This document shows, piece after piece, positions 31,180 to 42,090 of a stretch of 64,000 nt of DNA. The DNA comes from Ichthyophis bannanicus (lineage: Eukaryota > Chordata > Amphibia > Gymnophiona > Ichthyophiidae), in contig CM066032.1 of the NCBI GenBank assembly GCA_033557465.1, positions 60,982,955 through 61,046,954 of the forward strand, given 5' to 3'. Below the pieces are notes generated by a model. That model worked only from the letters and a program-made list of their open reading frames with translations, made no database searches and had not been told where the DNA came from. Numbering within the stretch: position 1 is the first letter of the stretch; every line of letters starts with the position of its first letter. The position numbers and the translations under genes are program-made.

Positions 31180-32633
31180 TCAACAAATGTCATCAATAGA
31201 CACAGAGTGAAGTTTAGCCATAGAGGCTGACATGGCTCTCACATTATGAGCTGTGACATGGCCTTGAAGAGGAAGACTCTTACTCTCATAAGCAAAGGAT
31301 ATGCAGTGTGCAATCCATTTGGATAAAGTCCTCTTGGAGACTGGAAGTCCCAAATGACTAGCATCAAAAGCAATAAAAAGTTGAGAAGACTTTCTATGTT
31401 GCTGTGTTCTTTGTAGATAAAAAGCTAAGGCTCTTTTACAGTCCAAAATGTGAAGGTTCTTCTATGCATTAGAGGCATGAGGCCTTGGAAAGAATACAGG
31501 AAGATAAATCGATTGATTTAAATGAAAAGGCGAAACCACCTTTGGCATAAAGTGTGCATGAGTTCTGAGGACAACTTTATTATGGTGAAACCTAATGTAA
31601 GGAGGATCAGCCACTAACACTTGCAATTCACTAATGCGACGTGCAGAGGTGATTGCAATTAGCAGGATGATCTTCCAGGACAAAAACTTCAGGGTAGTAG
31701 TGGCTAAAGGTTCAAAGGGCGGTTTCAAGAGCTGCCCGAGAACTATATTTAAATCCTATGCCACTGGTGGTGGTTTGATGGGAGGTTTTGTTAATAGAAG
31801 ACCTCTCATAAATCTGGATATGAGAGTTTGAGAGGAATTGGTTGTCCATTCAGAGGCTTATAGGAAGCTGTAATTGCGCTAAGATGGATTCTTACTGAAT
31901 TGGTCTTTAGACCAGAATTTGATAAATGAAGTACCGGTAGATACTCTAGTATCGCTTCCAAAGGTATCAGCAGGGGGTTTAACCCCTTCTGGGAACACCA
32001 TATAGTGAAACGTTTCCACTTGAAGGCGTAAGATCGTCTTGTGGAAGGTTTTCTAGAAGCCTGAAGGATATCTTTTACCTCTTGGGAAAGGTTGAGATCT
32101 TGAAGATTTAAGCTTTCAGCAACCAGGCCATGAGATGCAGGGACTAGGGATTCGGGTACCATAGGGTCCCGCTCTCTTGGGAAAGGAGATCTGGAGCACA
32201 CCCCAACTCCAGAGGGGCAGCTTGAGAGAGATGTAGAAGCAGGGGATACCACATTTGGCGTGGCCACCGTGGCGCTATGAGGATCATATGACCTCTGTCT
32301 CTCTGAAGCTTGAAGAGTGTTTTGGGGATGAGGGGAATAGGTGGGAAGGCATAGAGGAAGTCCTGACCCCAGTGAAGGAGGAAGGCCTCCCTTGCCTGGC
32401 AATTGTGAGCTGGAATCCTGGAACAGAAACGGGGAAGTTTGGCATTCAGTGGACTTGCAAAGAGGTCTATGTCTGGAGTCCCCCAGATGTGAAATATCTT
32501 TGTCACCTGGTCTAGGTGGAGAGACCATTCGTGAGGCAGCAGTACTCGAATGAGTTTGTCTGCCCAAAGGTTTTGAATGCCTGGAAGATATATCACGAGA
32601 AGGTGGATTTGATGCTCTCTGGCGAGGGCCCAA
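31180..32633 (-). pseudogene. DIRS-B tyrosine recombinase
   Basis: Frames 32633-31806, 31728-31462 and 31446-31180 give almost the whole recombinase. The N-terminal half contains RRSYAFKWKRFTIWCSQKG and the core-binding helices. The catalytic half has the first Arg in SARRISELQVL, KVVLRTHAHFMPKVVSPFHL, and the H-x-x-R box in VTAHNVRAMSASMA. Two frame breaks (about 31800 and 31450) separate the parts. The first 490 bases overlap the RNase H frame, which is typical of DIRS. Confidence 0.85.
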
Positions 32634-33278
32634 AGTCGTAAAGCTTCATTGCATAACGACAGAGAGCCTGTTCCGCCCTGCTTGTTCACAAAGAACATGG
32701 CTACTTGATTGTCCGTTTGGACTAGGATTGTCTTGTAGCTGAGCTGGGCATGGAATACTCGAAGAGCTAAATAGATTGCTCTTAATTCTAGGAGGTTTAT
32801 GTGAAGACAAGCCTCCTGTGGAATCCAGGTGCCCTGGGTAGAGAGATGACGCAGGTGTGATCCCCAACCCACCTGTGATGCATCTGTTGTTGGGGTGGCC
32901 TGGAATAGGGGTTGTTGGAAAGGAGACCCCACTAAAAGATTGTCCAGTAATTGCCACCATTGAAGGGACAAGATCAGTTGATGAGAGTTTGATATCTTGT
33001 CTGACAGACGTCCTGTGGCCTGTGTCCACTGTGTGGATAGGGTCCACGGGGCTGCTCGCATGTGGAGGCGAGCATAGGGAACTACATGAACTGTGGATGC
33101 CATGTGTCCCAGTAACTGTAGCAGTTCTCGAGCAGTTAGGGAGGATTTTCCTGCTGCTTGAGAAGCTAGTTGCACTATGCGAAGACACCGGGCCTGTGGA
33201 AGGAAAGCTCTTGACTGTCTGGTATCTAAACAGGCTCCTATGAACTCCAGAGACTGGGAAGGAACACGTTGGGATTTT
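32144..33278 (-). pseudogene. DIRS-B RT thumb and RNase H
   Basis: One long frame (to 33334) starts with a few CR1-derived codons. The DIRS part runs from QRVPSQSLEFIGACLDTRQ (RT thumb) through RNase H: TTDASQVGWGSHLR, NLLELRAIYLALRVF and VQTDNQVAMFFVNKQGG carry the catalytic Asp, Glu and Asp. It is uninterrupted for about 375 codons. It would remove template RNA after cDNA synthesis. Confidence 0.88.
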
Positions 33279-33990
33279 ACATAGAAACATAGAAACATAG
33301 AAACATGATGACAGAAAAAGACCACAAGGCCCATCTAGTCTGTCCTTCCATAACAACAACTACAACAGTCCACTTTTTACCTTTAGAGATCCTCTGTGTT
33401 GGTCCCATGCTTTTTTGAATTCAGTTACTGTCCTCATCTCTACCACCTCCACTGGGAGACTATTCCACGGATCCACTACTCTTTCCGTAAAGAAATATTT
33501 CCGCATATCACTCCTGAATCTATCTCCCTTCACCCTCATCCCATGTCCCCTCGTCGCAGAACTTGCTTTCAATTGAAAGAGGCTCTCTCCCTGAACATTT
33601 ATGCCACGGAGGTATTTAAACATCTCAATCATATCACCTCTATCCCGCCTTTCCTCTAAGGTGTACATATTAAGATCCTTAAGTCTGTCCTCATATGCTT
33701 TATAATGAAGACTACTAATCATCTTAGTAGCAACCCTCTGCACCGACTCCATCCTGTTCACATCCTTTTGAAGGTGCGGTCTCCAGAATTGCACACCATA
33801 CTCCAAATGAGGTCGCACCAAAGACTTATACAGAGGCATTATCACCTCCTTTTTTCTGCTAGCCATTCCTCTCCGTATGCACCCAAGCATCCTTCTAGCT
33901 TTTGCCGTCGCCTTTTCTATCTGTTTAGCTACTTTAAGATCATCGGACACAACTACGCCTAGGTCCCGCTCTTCTTTAGTGGGAAGTTTT
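33279..33990 (-). mobile_element. CR1 3' fragment inside DIRS-B RT
   Basis: The minus strand encodes the CR1 RT C-terminus (ERDLGVVVSDDLKVAKQIEK, RRMLGCIRRGMASRKK, VRPHLEYGVQFW) and ends with three copies of the 8-bp tail unit (TTTCTATG on the minus strand, 33279-33306). It separates the DIRS catalytic loop from its thumb. 5' truncated, as usual for CR1. Confidence 0.88.
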
Positions 33991-34006
33991 GGGAAGTTTG
34001 GGAAGT

Positions 34007-34869
34007 TTATTACCAATCCCAAGTATTGGAGGATTCGCATTGTGCGAGACAGTGCAGGGCTGGCTTCTGCACTCATGGGGGCTCGAATGAGCCAGTCATC
34101 CATGTAAGGGATGACGAATATCCCTAGGGTTTGCAGGAATGCAGCTACTACTGCCATGCATTTCGTGAAAACTCTTGGTGCGGAAGCCAGACCAAAGGGA
34201 AGAACCCTGTACTGGAAGTGTTTTCCCTTGAAAAGGAATCGTAAGAATTTCCTGTGATCTGGATGGATCAGGATGTGAGTATATGCATCCTTTAAGTCTA
34301 GAGAGCAAAGCCAGTCCTGACTTTGAAGGTATGGCAGAAGAGTTCCTAGAGAAATAATTTTGAACTTCTCTCAGAACAGGTATTTGTTCAATTCTCTGAG
34401 ATCTAGAATGGGTCTGTGTCCCCCCCCCCCCTGTTTTCTTTGGAATAAGAAAATAAGGGGAGTAGAACCCTGTACCCTGCTGGAGGATGGGTACTTCCTC
34501 TATAGCCCCTTGGGCAAGAAGTGTTGAGACCTCGTGATTCAGCAGTTTGTCTGCAGAGGTCTGGGAATTGAACTGCCTTAGGATTGTAGGAGGGGGCATG
34601 CTGTGAAAATAAAGCTTGTACCCCTCTCCTACAATGGACCGAATCCAATTTTCTGCTGTTATTTGGTGCCATCTATTGGCAAAATGACACAGCCTGCCTG
34701 GAATATTTAGGGGTTCTGGACCCCTCAGAGGCAGGAAGGCTAAGCTCTCTAGGAAGGAGTCAAAGCCCTTGAGGGGGCTGAACCTGCGGGGCTGGTTGAG
34801 CTCTCGGGCCTTTTGGCTTCTTCTGCTGTTTGAATTGCTGTTGTTGTCCCCTTTGGGCAACTTGACCAT
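34007..34869 (-). pseudogene. DIRS-B reverse transcriptase
   Basis: The N-terminal frame has LLAQGAIEEVPILQQGTGFY and SPYFLIPKKTGGG. A frameshift follows at a run of ten C (34422-34431), and the catalytic loop FVIPYMDDWLIRAP lies in the frame ending at 33991. The two catalytic aspartates are present. The CR1 insertion and the homopolymer frameshift are the only clear lesions. Confidence 0.85.
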
Positions 34870-36604
34870 GAGCTTGGCTTTGCTGGGTATAGGATGGATA
34901 AAACTTCCTCTTTTTGCTGAAAGAGGGTTTTTTATAGGGTTTCTTTTTGACTGGAGTGGCTGTAGATTTTGACAATCTATCTAAGGTGATATTGTCAGCA
35001 TTTATCTTATTAGCCTTTTCCTGCCAATTCTTGCCAGAGGTTTTCTCCTGTGCAAGGGATGTTGCCTAATTTATCCTGTACACAAATCTCCAAGTCTGAT
35101 GCCTGAAGCCAGGCAATCCGTCGTGCACCAATGGCAATAGCAGAGGTTCTGCTGATGCATTCAAAGCAGTCAAAGGCTGCACGATTCACAAACTTGGAGA
35201 CATCCTGAGCATGCCTGACAAGCATAAGGAAGTCTTGTCGTCTGTCATCTGGGAGAAGTGGGCTCATAAGCTCCAAATCTCCTGTGACCTCTTTGAGGAA
35301 CATTCCCATATATAAAATATATGAGCTGATCCTAGCTGAAAGCATGGAAGCCTGAAAAGTTATACGTCCAAAAGCATCAAGAGTCCTGCATTCACGACCT
35401 GGAGTATTGGATGCATGTCTCTTTGCACTTTTCATCCTACGCATGGCTGACTCCACTACCACTGAATGGTGTGGCAGCTGAGTCTTTTGAAATCCAGGAC
35501 AATGGGAACGCGATACATGGTATCAAACCTCCCAGAATGAGGAGATGTGGTCAAAGGTAACTCCCACATTCTGAGCATCAAATCATGAAGAATTTCATGA
35601 ATGGTCAGAGTGGCTGCCTCCTTTGGAGCCTTAGGATATTGGAGAATTTCCAATTCCTTTGCTCTAGGTTCCTTTTCAGGAGCTACCGTGATTGAAAGGC
35701 CTTTGGCAACATCACGAATAAAATCCTGAAAAGACATGTCCTCCGGAGGCGACATTCTGCGTTGGGGAGAAGATGAGTCTTCCGGGAGAAAAAGTCTGGT
35801 ACCGGCAGAATTATCAGAGTCATCGGAATCGGAGGATTCGAAGTATCTCTGATCACAATGTTCATGTAAGGCACGGTCCCGGTATCGATTGAAGTCGGTA
35901 CCGAGTTGATCCGGTACCGATCTTTCGATGCCAAGCAAAGACGGCATGGAAAGAATTCCCACCGGGGCCGGTACCATTGGTGCTGGTACTGGTATCTATG
36001 CCGGTACCGGCATCGGTACCGGTGTTGGTTGAACCACTGATGTCAACGGTACCGTAGGTGTAAAGAGAGCTGCAATACTGCGCTCGATAGCGAGGAATCT
36101 CTGGTCTATCGACGCTGCCGATGCCTGGGTGTCAGTACTGGTGAAGGCGGCCGGGACCCCTGAGCATGGCACCAGTAGTTCTGTCGAGGCCAAGGCCTCG
36201 AGAACATCCTGGAACCCCGTTGATGATTTGGAGGCCGAAGCCTCCCGCTGGGGCTGTTTTGCCGGTGTGGTTCCCTCAAGGGCAATGCCAATGGCCTCTC
36301 GATGCTTTGCAGGAGAGCTACCCTTTGAGGACCGGCTTTTATGTTTAGTTACCTGAGATCCATGGGAGGAAGAAGAGGCTCTTGAAGACGTTGATGCAAT
36401 GGACCTGGCATCCGAAGAAAAGAGGGTACCGAGCTTTGCAGCCCGGTTCTGTCTTCCTCTTTTAGTCATCCCCATACAAGAGAGGCACTCAGATGGAGAA
36501 TGATCAGGGCCTAAACATTTAAGACACCAGTAATGGGTGTCGGTGACGGAAATGGTACCGCCACACTTAGTGCATTTTTTTAAATCACTAGCTGGTTTTT
36601 CCAT
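34760..36604 (-). pseudogene. DIRS-B gag-like protein
   Basis: Frames 36604-35996, 35977-35456, 35462-35010 and 34975-34760. The N-terminus has two Cys pairs in a knuckle (CTKCGG, YWCLKCLGPDHSPSECLSC). The middle is Ser-rich. The C-terminal block KFVNRAAFDCFECISRTSAI with IGARRIAWLQ matches the gag helix block of DIRS-A and DIRS-C. A basic Lys/Gln tail (KKKPYKKPSFSKKRK) closes it. The many GGTACCG words (NGTGTD-type codons) around 35880-36060 echo those in the ITRs. Confidence 0.75.
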
Positions 36605-36809
36605 CTTTAAGGAAAAATGGCGCCTAGCACCGAAAAAGAAAAGTTTCTGAAGAGAAACAATTCAGAATTTTTTTTTTTAAGAAGAAAAGAAAAGAAAAGA
36701 ACCGGCGGTACCGGTAGGTGTCGTGTGGAGGCAAACGCGACCACAAGAAAACAAGATTAAAGAAGAAATTTTCTGCGGTGACAGGGTATGTGTGTCCTGT
36801 CGGCTCCAC

Positions 36810-36983
36810 GGAAAACGAAGAACTGAAGAGGGACAGTTGGAAAGGCGGGAAGGCAGCACGCATGTGCTGAGGGATGCTCCCAAAAGCGTTCCTATTGGAC
36901 GCTAGGGAGCGTTCCCGCGCAGGCTCCATCGGTATCGACGATACCCATATGTGAAGACTACATTCCTGCTTGTTCCTGGAGAT
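36810..36983. repeat. DIRS-B 5' inverted terminal repeat
   Basis: Reverse complement of 30578-30768. Confidence 0.85.
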
Positions 36984-37245
36984 TAATTATTATCTTCCTA
37001 TTTCTAAATTGCGATCCCTTGTTCTTTGTTTGGTGATGGTCTATGTTCTGCATGTGTAAGCGAGCTGAGGTATTCTATTTATGTAGTTTGTATCTGACAG
37101 TGCCACTTGTTCTCTTTCCCCAGTAGGAGATGTATTGGTATTCTCTGAGATGTATTGGTTTAATATTTGCAGTGTTGCCTTTTGATAGGTAGGGTTTGGT
37201 GCTTTATGAGTCCTGGTAGTGCTGTTATGATATGGTGGGTTTGCT
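36984..37245. other. Noncoding spacer
   Basis: Target DNA shared by DIRS-B and the following palindromic insertion. Nothing recognised. Confidence 0.5.
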
Positions 37246-37259
37246 ATGGGTTCTAAATG
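37246..37259. repeat. 14-bp TSD, left
   Basis: ATGGGTTCTAAATG, identical to 37994-38007. Confidence 0.85.
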
Positions 37260-37495
37260 AATCAACCAAAATATCCCCGATTCAGTGATACATATATAAA
37301 TCAAAATAACAAAATCACCAAACAAACCCCAGAATTTATCTTAAACAAAACCGCAAAATTTTTGTCGGATTTCACCGCAGCAAAGTAGAGATTTTTAAAC
37401 AATACTTCCAGGCGGCTCAATCCATTTTATTAACAAAAAAATATTTTTTCATAAAAAAGACTTAGCTCAGTCCAATCATGCTTTTCAGAATCCTT

Positions 37496-37538
37496 GCACG
37501 ACGTGCACGTTTCGGGAGTAGTTCCCTGTATCAAGTGC
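37496..37538 (-). ncRNA. Hammerhead-like motif, left arm
   Basis: Inverted copy of the motif at 37757-37799. Confidence 0.4.
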
Positions 37539-37756
37539 TCTTCCTCACAAAATTCAAACAACCGTCATGAAACGCCGGGACCAAACCCAGCTGATTCTTG
37601 AAGGGTAAGTGTACCTCAATCATTGGCCCACAAGCCTAACGCCGGGACCAAACCCAGCTGATTCTTGAAGGGTAATTGAGGTACACCTACCCTTCAAGAA
37701 TCAGCTGGGTTTGGTCCCGGCGTTTCATGACGGTTGTTTGAATTTTGTGAGGAAGA

Positions 37757-37799
37757 GCACTTGATACAGGGAACTACTCCCGAAACGTGCACGTCGTGC
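37757..37799 (+). ncRNA. Hammerhead-like motif, right arm
   Basis: GCAC, then TTGATAC, then GGGA-loop-TCCC, GAAA, CGT-GC-ACG, a TC and GTGC. GCAC/GTGC can form helix I, GGGA/TCCC helix II and CGT/ACG a very short helix III, with a GTC cleavage triplet. The CUGAUGA core is altered (TTGATAC), so activity is doubtful. Confidence 0.45.
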
Positions 37800-37993
37800 A
37801 AGGATTCTGAAAAGCATGATTGGACTGAGCTAAGTCTTTTTTATGAAAAAATATTTTTTTGTTAATAAAATGGATTGAGCCGCCTGGAAGTATTGTTTAA
37901 AAATCTCTACTTTGCTGCAGTGAAATCCGACAAATATTTTGCGGTTTTGTTTAAGATAAATTCTGGGGTTTGTTTGGTGATTTTGTTATTTTG

Positions 37994-38007
37994 ATGGGTT
38001 CTAAATG
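37994..38007. repeat. 14-bp TSD, right
   Basis: Partner of 37246-37259. Confidence 0.85.
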
Positions 38008-38299
38008 GGCAGTGTTTGTAGTACTTCCTAATGTGCCTGGTGGTTGGCACTGAAGTATAGTAATGTAGAAATCTGGTAGTCCTTCTTTATCCATACACGC
38101 ATTAAGAGGCATGTTTACTAAAAGTTAGTGCATGTTAACATTATGCAAATATTTATGCAAATGAGGCCCCGTACTGAGTCTCCGCACATGGTCCCGCACT
38201 CCCCTTGGGCCACCCTGTTCTGAGGAACGTTCTTTGTAAGCAGAGAGTGAAGGAGGAGGGATACTTCTGTCAATGGTGCTGTGCACATCTCATATGTAA

Positions 38300-38424
38300 C
38301 CTATGTGTTTTGTCTTGATTAGATTGTAAGCTCCGATGGACAGGGACTGTGTCTTATATCTATATGAACCGTGCTGCGTAAGCCTTGTAGCACTATACAA
38401 ATGATTAGTAGTAGTAGTAGTAGT
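38300..38424 (+). mobile_element. L2/CORE-SINE-like tail with (TAG)n
   Basis: AGATTGTAAGCTCCGATGGA and CAGGGACTGTGTC are widespread in L2-related 3' ends. A (TAG)n run at 38405-38424 ends the piece. A more decayed relative is at 44100-44220. Confidence 0.5.
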
Positions 38425-38690
38425 ATGTGGAGTATAATCTCAGTCTCTCAAATTTACTGCTAATGCAGAGTCTAGTACTTGTACACTGCCAAAGAGAGCT
38501 TCTTTTTGGAGTTCGTAAGATGTAACGTGTATGTCAAGATGTGCTTGGAAATTCTTCTTTATCAAGCCTGTGGCTCCCAATGTGATGGGAAATATTTTCG
38601 TATCTTTCTGCCACATTTTCTTGGTCTGACTACATTTCTTGGTTATTTCAGGATCTTCTGCCTTTCCATGTGATTCACAGAATAATCACT
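38425..38690 (-). mobile_element. R2/Dong-like LINE fragment, C-terminal end
   Basis: Minus-strand residues match the fragment at 11150-11451 after frameshifts. It continues from 42121-42780; the L2 at 38690-42120 separates them. Confidence 0.5.
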
Positions 38691-41014
38691 CAGAACTGAC
38701 ACCTCTATTGTCAATGCCGTTCTGGCATTTTCTCCTTTACCATTATATCTATCTATCCAACATTATAGACCTTGCCTGTAACCCTGGAAGCCCAAGCAAA
38801 CCTAATTGGCTGATTGGAGATTTTAACCTCGCCTCATTGCAGCCTACCTACTCTGATACATTCCTTGATACTATGAAGGACCTTAGTTATACCCAGCTGG
38901 TGAACTCTCCAACACATCTCAAGGGAAACGCCCTTGACCTCATCTTTGCCCCTCAATCTGAATTGATCAAGAATATCTTCCTATCTTCCACACCAGTTCC
39001 ATGGTCAGACCACAATGTAATCTCCTTCCAAATCCCATACCAACATACCCAAACTTCAACCAACCAAGCAAACTCAGCCTCGTCAGGAGCAAAAACTCGT
39101 TTCAAATCCTTGGACAAAGATGACTTCCTCAGCAGCACTCTTCCAGCACTCCGTCAACCAGCGCAGAATCTTGATGAAATGATCCATAGATGGAACTCCA
39201 CCCTTACCTCTTGCTCACAGCTACCTTCATCCAAAAAACCACCAGCATCCAACAAACAACCACGAAACAGAAAAACAGCCCCTTGGTTCTCTGCTGAATT
39301 ACGTGCATCGCTTCAGCTTCTAAGAAGGCAAGAAAGAAAATGGCGCAAATCTCGATCCACATCTGACAAATCAGCTTATGAGAACACCCTGAAGCAACAC
39401 CGTGAGAAAATTTACAAAAAAATGAGAGAGCACCACACGGATACCCTCCTTAGATCGTTAAATAAACCATGTGACCTCTTTAGCATTGCTAAAGCCCTAA
39501 CCAAGACACCTTCCTCCAATCAAACAGTTTCTATCCAACCCCAGTCCTTCGCCGAGTACCTACAATCTAAAGTTATAAAAACAAACTTTACGCAAAGCTC
39601 CACACCGTGCTTCCTCCCCCAGATACATCAACCATTGACAAAATTCACCTCTCCAACAGAGAAGTACATTGCTGACCTTATTGCCACCATCAACACCACT
39701 ACGGCGCCGAATGATCCTTGCCCCACTCATTGGATCAGATCAATGCGTGTAGAACTTAGCTCAACTCTAGTCTACATCATGGAACTCTCCTTCACAACAG
39801 GAACATTCCCAGAAACCCTGAAACAAACTTCCATACGCCCTCTCCTGAAAAGCAACAAACTTGACCCAGCGAAGACAGACTCATACCGCCCGATTTCAAG
39901 TATACCCTATCTAGCCAAACTTATAGAGAAGGTGGTTCAAATGCAACTACAACAACACAATGACATGTCAGTCCCTCTTGATCCTTGTCAGCATGGATTC
40001 CGTGAGTCACATGGTGTAGAGACTCTACTCACTATACTCATCAATACATTGTCCAGAGGTATTGACAAAATTGAGAATGGGTTCGCGCTCATATTTCTTG
40101 ATATAGCGGCTGCATTTGATTCTGTTAACCATGTACAACTCCTCTCCCGCCTCCATGAAAACGGAATTCATGGCCTTGCCTGGGAATGGTGCAAATCCTA
40201 TCTCACGAACCGCTGGCAACAAGTTCGGATAGGCTCCTCAACATCGGAACCATTCCATCAGCAACAAGGAGTACCCCAAGGATCATCCCTTTTGGCTCTA
40301 CTCTTCAACATTTATATGCAACCCATTTGTGATATCATCCGTTCTTTTAACATCTCAAGTCTGATCTATGCTGATGATGTGCTGATTTTCGCTCCAATTA
40401 AAATCAAGCAGCCAAACCTTGTTCCCCTTATTGAATGCTTCAATGCAATTACCGATTGGCTCCTGTCCCAAAATCTTCGCATAAACTTTAAAAAAACTGA
40501 AGTCCTTTTCATAACCAGGAACAAAGAATTCTCTCCTCCTGCTTCATTGAAAGTTCGTGACGCTGAGCTCCCATGCAAGTCTTTAATACGATATCTGGGG
40601 ATTACAATAGACCAGCAACTCAACTTTAAAGAGCATATAAAGAATACCACTAAATCCATTTACAACAAAATACGGATACTACGACATCTAAGACCTCTAC
40701 TAGCCCCAGACGACTTCAGAACAATATTCCAGGCACTCGTAATGCCACACTTTGATTATGCCAACATCATCCTGCATGGACTCCCCAAGAGCACTCTCAA
40801 TCCTCTTCAAATGGCAATGTACACAGCAGCCCACATTCTCTGCGGCATCTCCAGAAAAGACCACATAACTCCCATACTTATGGACCTACACTGGCTACCA
40901 GTACAATGCAGAGTCGCCTACAAGGCATTAATCCTATCATTTAAGGCAATTAACTGGATATCTTCCACGTCCCTCTCATCACTCCTGACCAGTACCCCCA
41001 CTAACAGACTATGA
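38639..41014 (+). CDS. L2 endonuclease (partial) and reverse transcriptase
   Basis: The longest frame in the window (791 codons). About the first 17-25 codons come from the flanking DNA. GDFN at residues 60-63 and VPWSDHNVISF belong to the endonuclease C-terminal half. RT: KTDSYRPISSIPYLAKLIEK, the palm FLDIAAAFDSVNH (near 485-497), QQGVPQGSSLLALLFNIYM and the catalytic YADD near 577. DHITPILMDLHWLPVQCRV opens the C-terminal domain. A stop at 41012-41014 ends the frame; matching residues (KCWNNLPPHIRS) continue in another frame to about 41200. The protein lacks the endonuclease N-terminus, so it could not act alone. Confidence 0.85.
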   Translation: MVISGSSAFPCDSQNNHSELTPLLSMPFWHFLLYHYIYLSNIIDLACNPGSPSKPNWLIGDFNLASLQPTYSDTFLDTMKDLSYTQLVNSPTHLKGNALDLIFAPQSELIKNIFLSSTPVPWSDHNVISFQIPYQHTQTSTNQANSASSGAKTRFKSLDKDDFLSSTLPALRQPAQNLDEMIHRWNSTLTSCSQLPSSKKPPASNKQPRNRKTAPWFSAELRASLQLLRRQERKWRKSRSTSDKSAYENTLKQHREKIYKKMREHHTDTLLRSLNKPCDLFSIAKALTKTPSSNQTVSIQPQSFAEYLQSKVIKTNFTQSSTPCFLPQIHQPLTKFTSPTEKYIADLIATINTTTAPNDPCPTHWIRSMRVELSSTLVYIMELSFTTGTFPETLKQTSIRPLLKSNKLDPAKTDSYRPISSIPYLAKLIEKVVQMQLQQHNDMSVPLDPCQHGFRESHGVETLLTILINTLSRGIDKIENGFALIFLDIAAAFDSVNHVQLLSRLHENGIHGLAWEWCKSYLTNRWQQVRIGSSTSEPFHQQQGVPQGSSLLALLFNIYMQPICDIIRSFNISSLIYADDVLIFAPIKIKQPNLVPLIECFNAITDWLLSQNLRINFKKTEVLFITRNKEFSPPASLKVRDAELPCKSLIRYLGITIDQQLNFKEHIKNTTKSIYNKIRILRHLRPLLAPDDFRTIFQALVMPHFDYANIILHGLPKSTLNPLQMAMYTAAHILCGISRKDHITPILMDLHWLPVQCRVAYKALILSFKAINWISSTSLSSLLTSTPTNRL

Positions 41015-41711
41015 AGGTCAACAACTAGCAACACGCTATCTATACCACCTGAGTCCACTAAATGTACCCAAATAACTAGAAACAGAGCATTTACACTATA
41101 TGCTCCGAAGTGCTGGAACAATCTCCCACCTCATATAAGATCAATTACTGACCTCTCGCAATTCAGAAAAGCTATTAAACATCACTTGTTCTGCCTTTAT
41201 TTTACCCACACTAACCTAATACATTCACATCCAACACCTCATCTCACCCACACAGCATCTGACGTACCAACAACATAACCCCAAGTGCTTTACAAAAGAA
41301 ACTCACCATTAGGAACACTCACAATCAGCATGACTACTCTACGACTCTATTATATAACATAACTTAAATAATTTATAAGCTCCTTTGTTTGAACTGCATA
41401 TAGTTATCCTGTTACTTCCAAGTTACTATCCCTGTTATAATGTAAGCAAAAGATCTTGTTCTAATGCAAAATGTTTATTTTATTTTATTTGTTTGCAAAT
41501 CTCTTATATACCGCCACTTCCCAAGATCAGTGGCGGTTTACATTAAACAACAAATACATAAAACATTGCTATGGTAAGCAGTTACATCGAACAGTATTTA
41601 AACTATATACAGGTATATTGAACAGTGTTCAAAACTATATACAGGTAGTTAATAATGTTGTTATAATGTTAATAATGTTGTTATAATGTAAACCGCACTG
41701 ATTCTAAATAG

Positions 41712-41719
41712 CGCGGTAT
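41712..41719. repeat. 8-bp TSD CGCGGTAT, left
   Basis: Perfect match to 42083-42090. Confidence 0.9.
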
Positions 41720-42082
41720 CAATGTTCCCTCTAACTTTCTGTAGGCTGTGTGCGCATAAAATATCATCTGTGTGCAGCTTTTGAAGGAAGGTTAAATTTC
41801 TGTGCGCCACATAACGACACTCGGAGTTATATACTTTAAAATTTGACTACACATCAGAATACAGTATGTACACCACACTGATTTTAATCAAATTAAACAA
41901 AAATAGATGATTACTAAATGAAGCGGGAAATTTCTAGTAATTGCAATCATAACTTAAATTTTAAGACGTCTGTGTTGTTTTCTATCAGAATCAGAGCCGT
42001 AATTTTTGTGCGCTCTGTTGTAAAGTATGTGCGCTCGCTCGGCGAGGTGTGTGTGCGCGCACACAGCTTAGAGGGAACAGTG
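41720..42082. mobile_element. hAT MITE, 363 bp
   Basis: Terminal inverted repeats CAATGTTCCCTCTAA and CACTGTTCCCTCTAA (14 of 15 identical), each followed by GCTGTGTGCGC-type sequence. An 8-bp target duplication, CGCGGTAT, flanks it. No coding capacity. hAT transposases make 8-bp duplications and use CA(G)TG ends, so it was moved by a transposase from elsewhere. Confidence 0.9.
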
Positions 42083-42090
42083 CGCGGTAT
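42083..42090. repeat. 8-bp TSD CGCGGTAT, right
   Basis: Partner of 41712-41719. Confidence 0.9.

Larger units (their letters stand above)
30554..36983 (-). mobile_element. DIRS-B: DIRS-like retrotransposon, subfamily 2
   Basis: Both ITRs (30554-30768, 36810-36983) and the internal complementary region (30843-30946) are clear. On the minus strand the order is gag (36604-34760), RT and RNase H (34869-32144) and YR (32633-31180), with YR and RNase H overlapping in different frames. A CR1 fragment splits the RT. Few other lesions are seen, so this is one of the younger copies. DIRS-E belongs to the same subfamily. Confidence 0.9.
37260..37993. mobile_element. Palindromic Penelope-type terminal-repeat insertion
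   Basis: A 734-bp insertion between perfect 14-bp duplications. Positions 37301-37620 and 37675-37994 are inverted copies (about 320 bp arms, very few mismatches), around a 54-bp centre. The centre contains a third copy, direct to the left arm, of the 34 bases at 37574-37607. Each arm has a hammerhead-like motif (CCCGAAACGTGC). The structure fits two inverted Penelope terminal repeats with no coding region, but I cannot prove the family from sequence alone. Confidence 0.65.
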
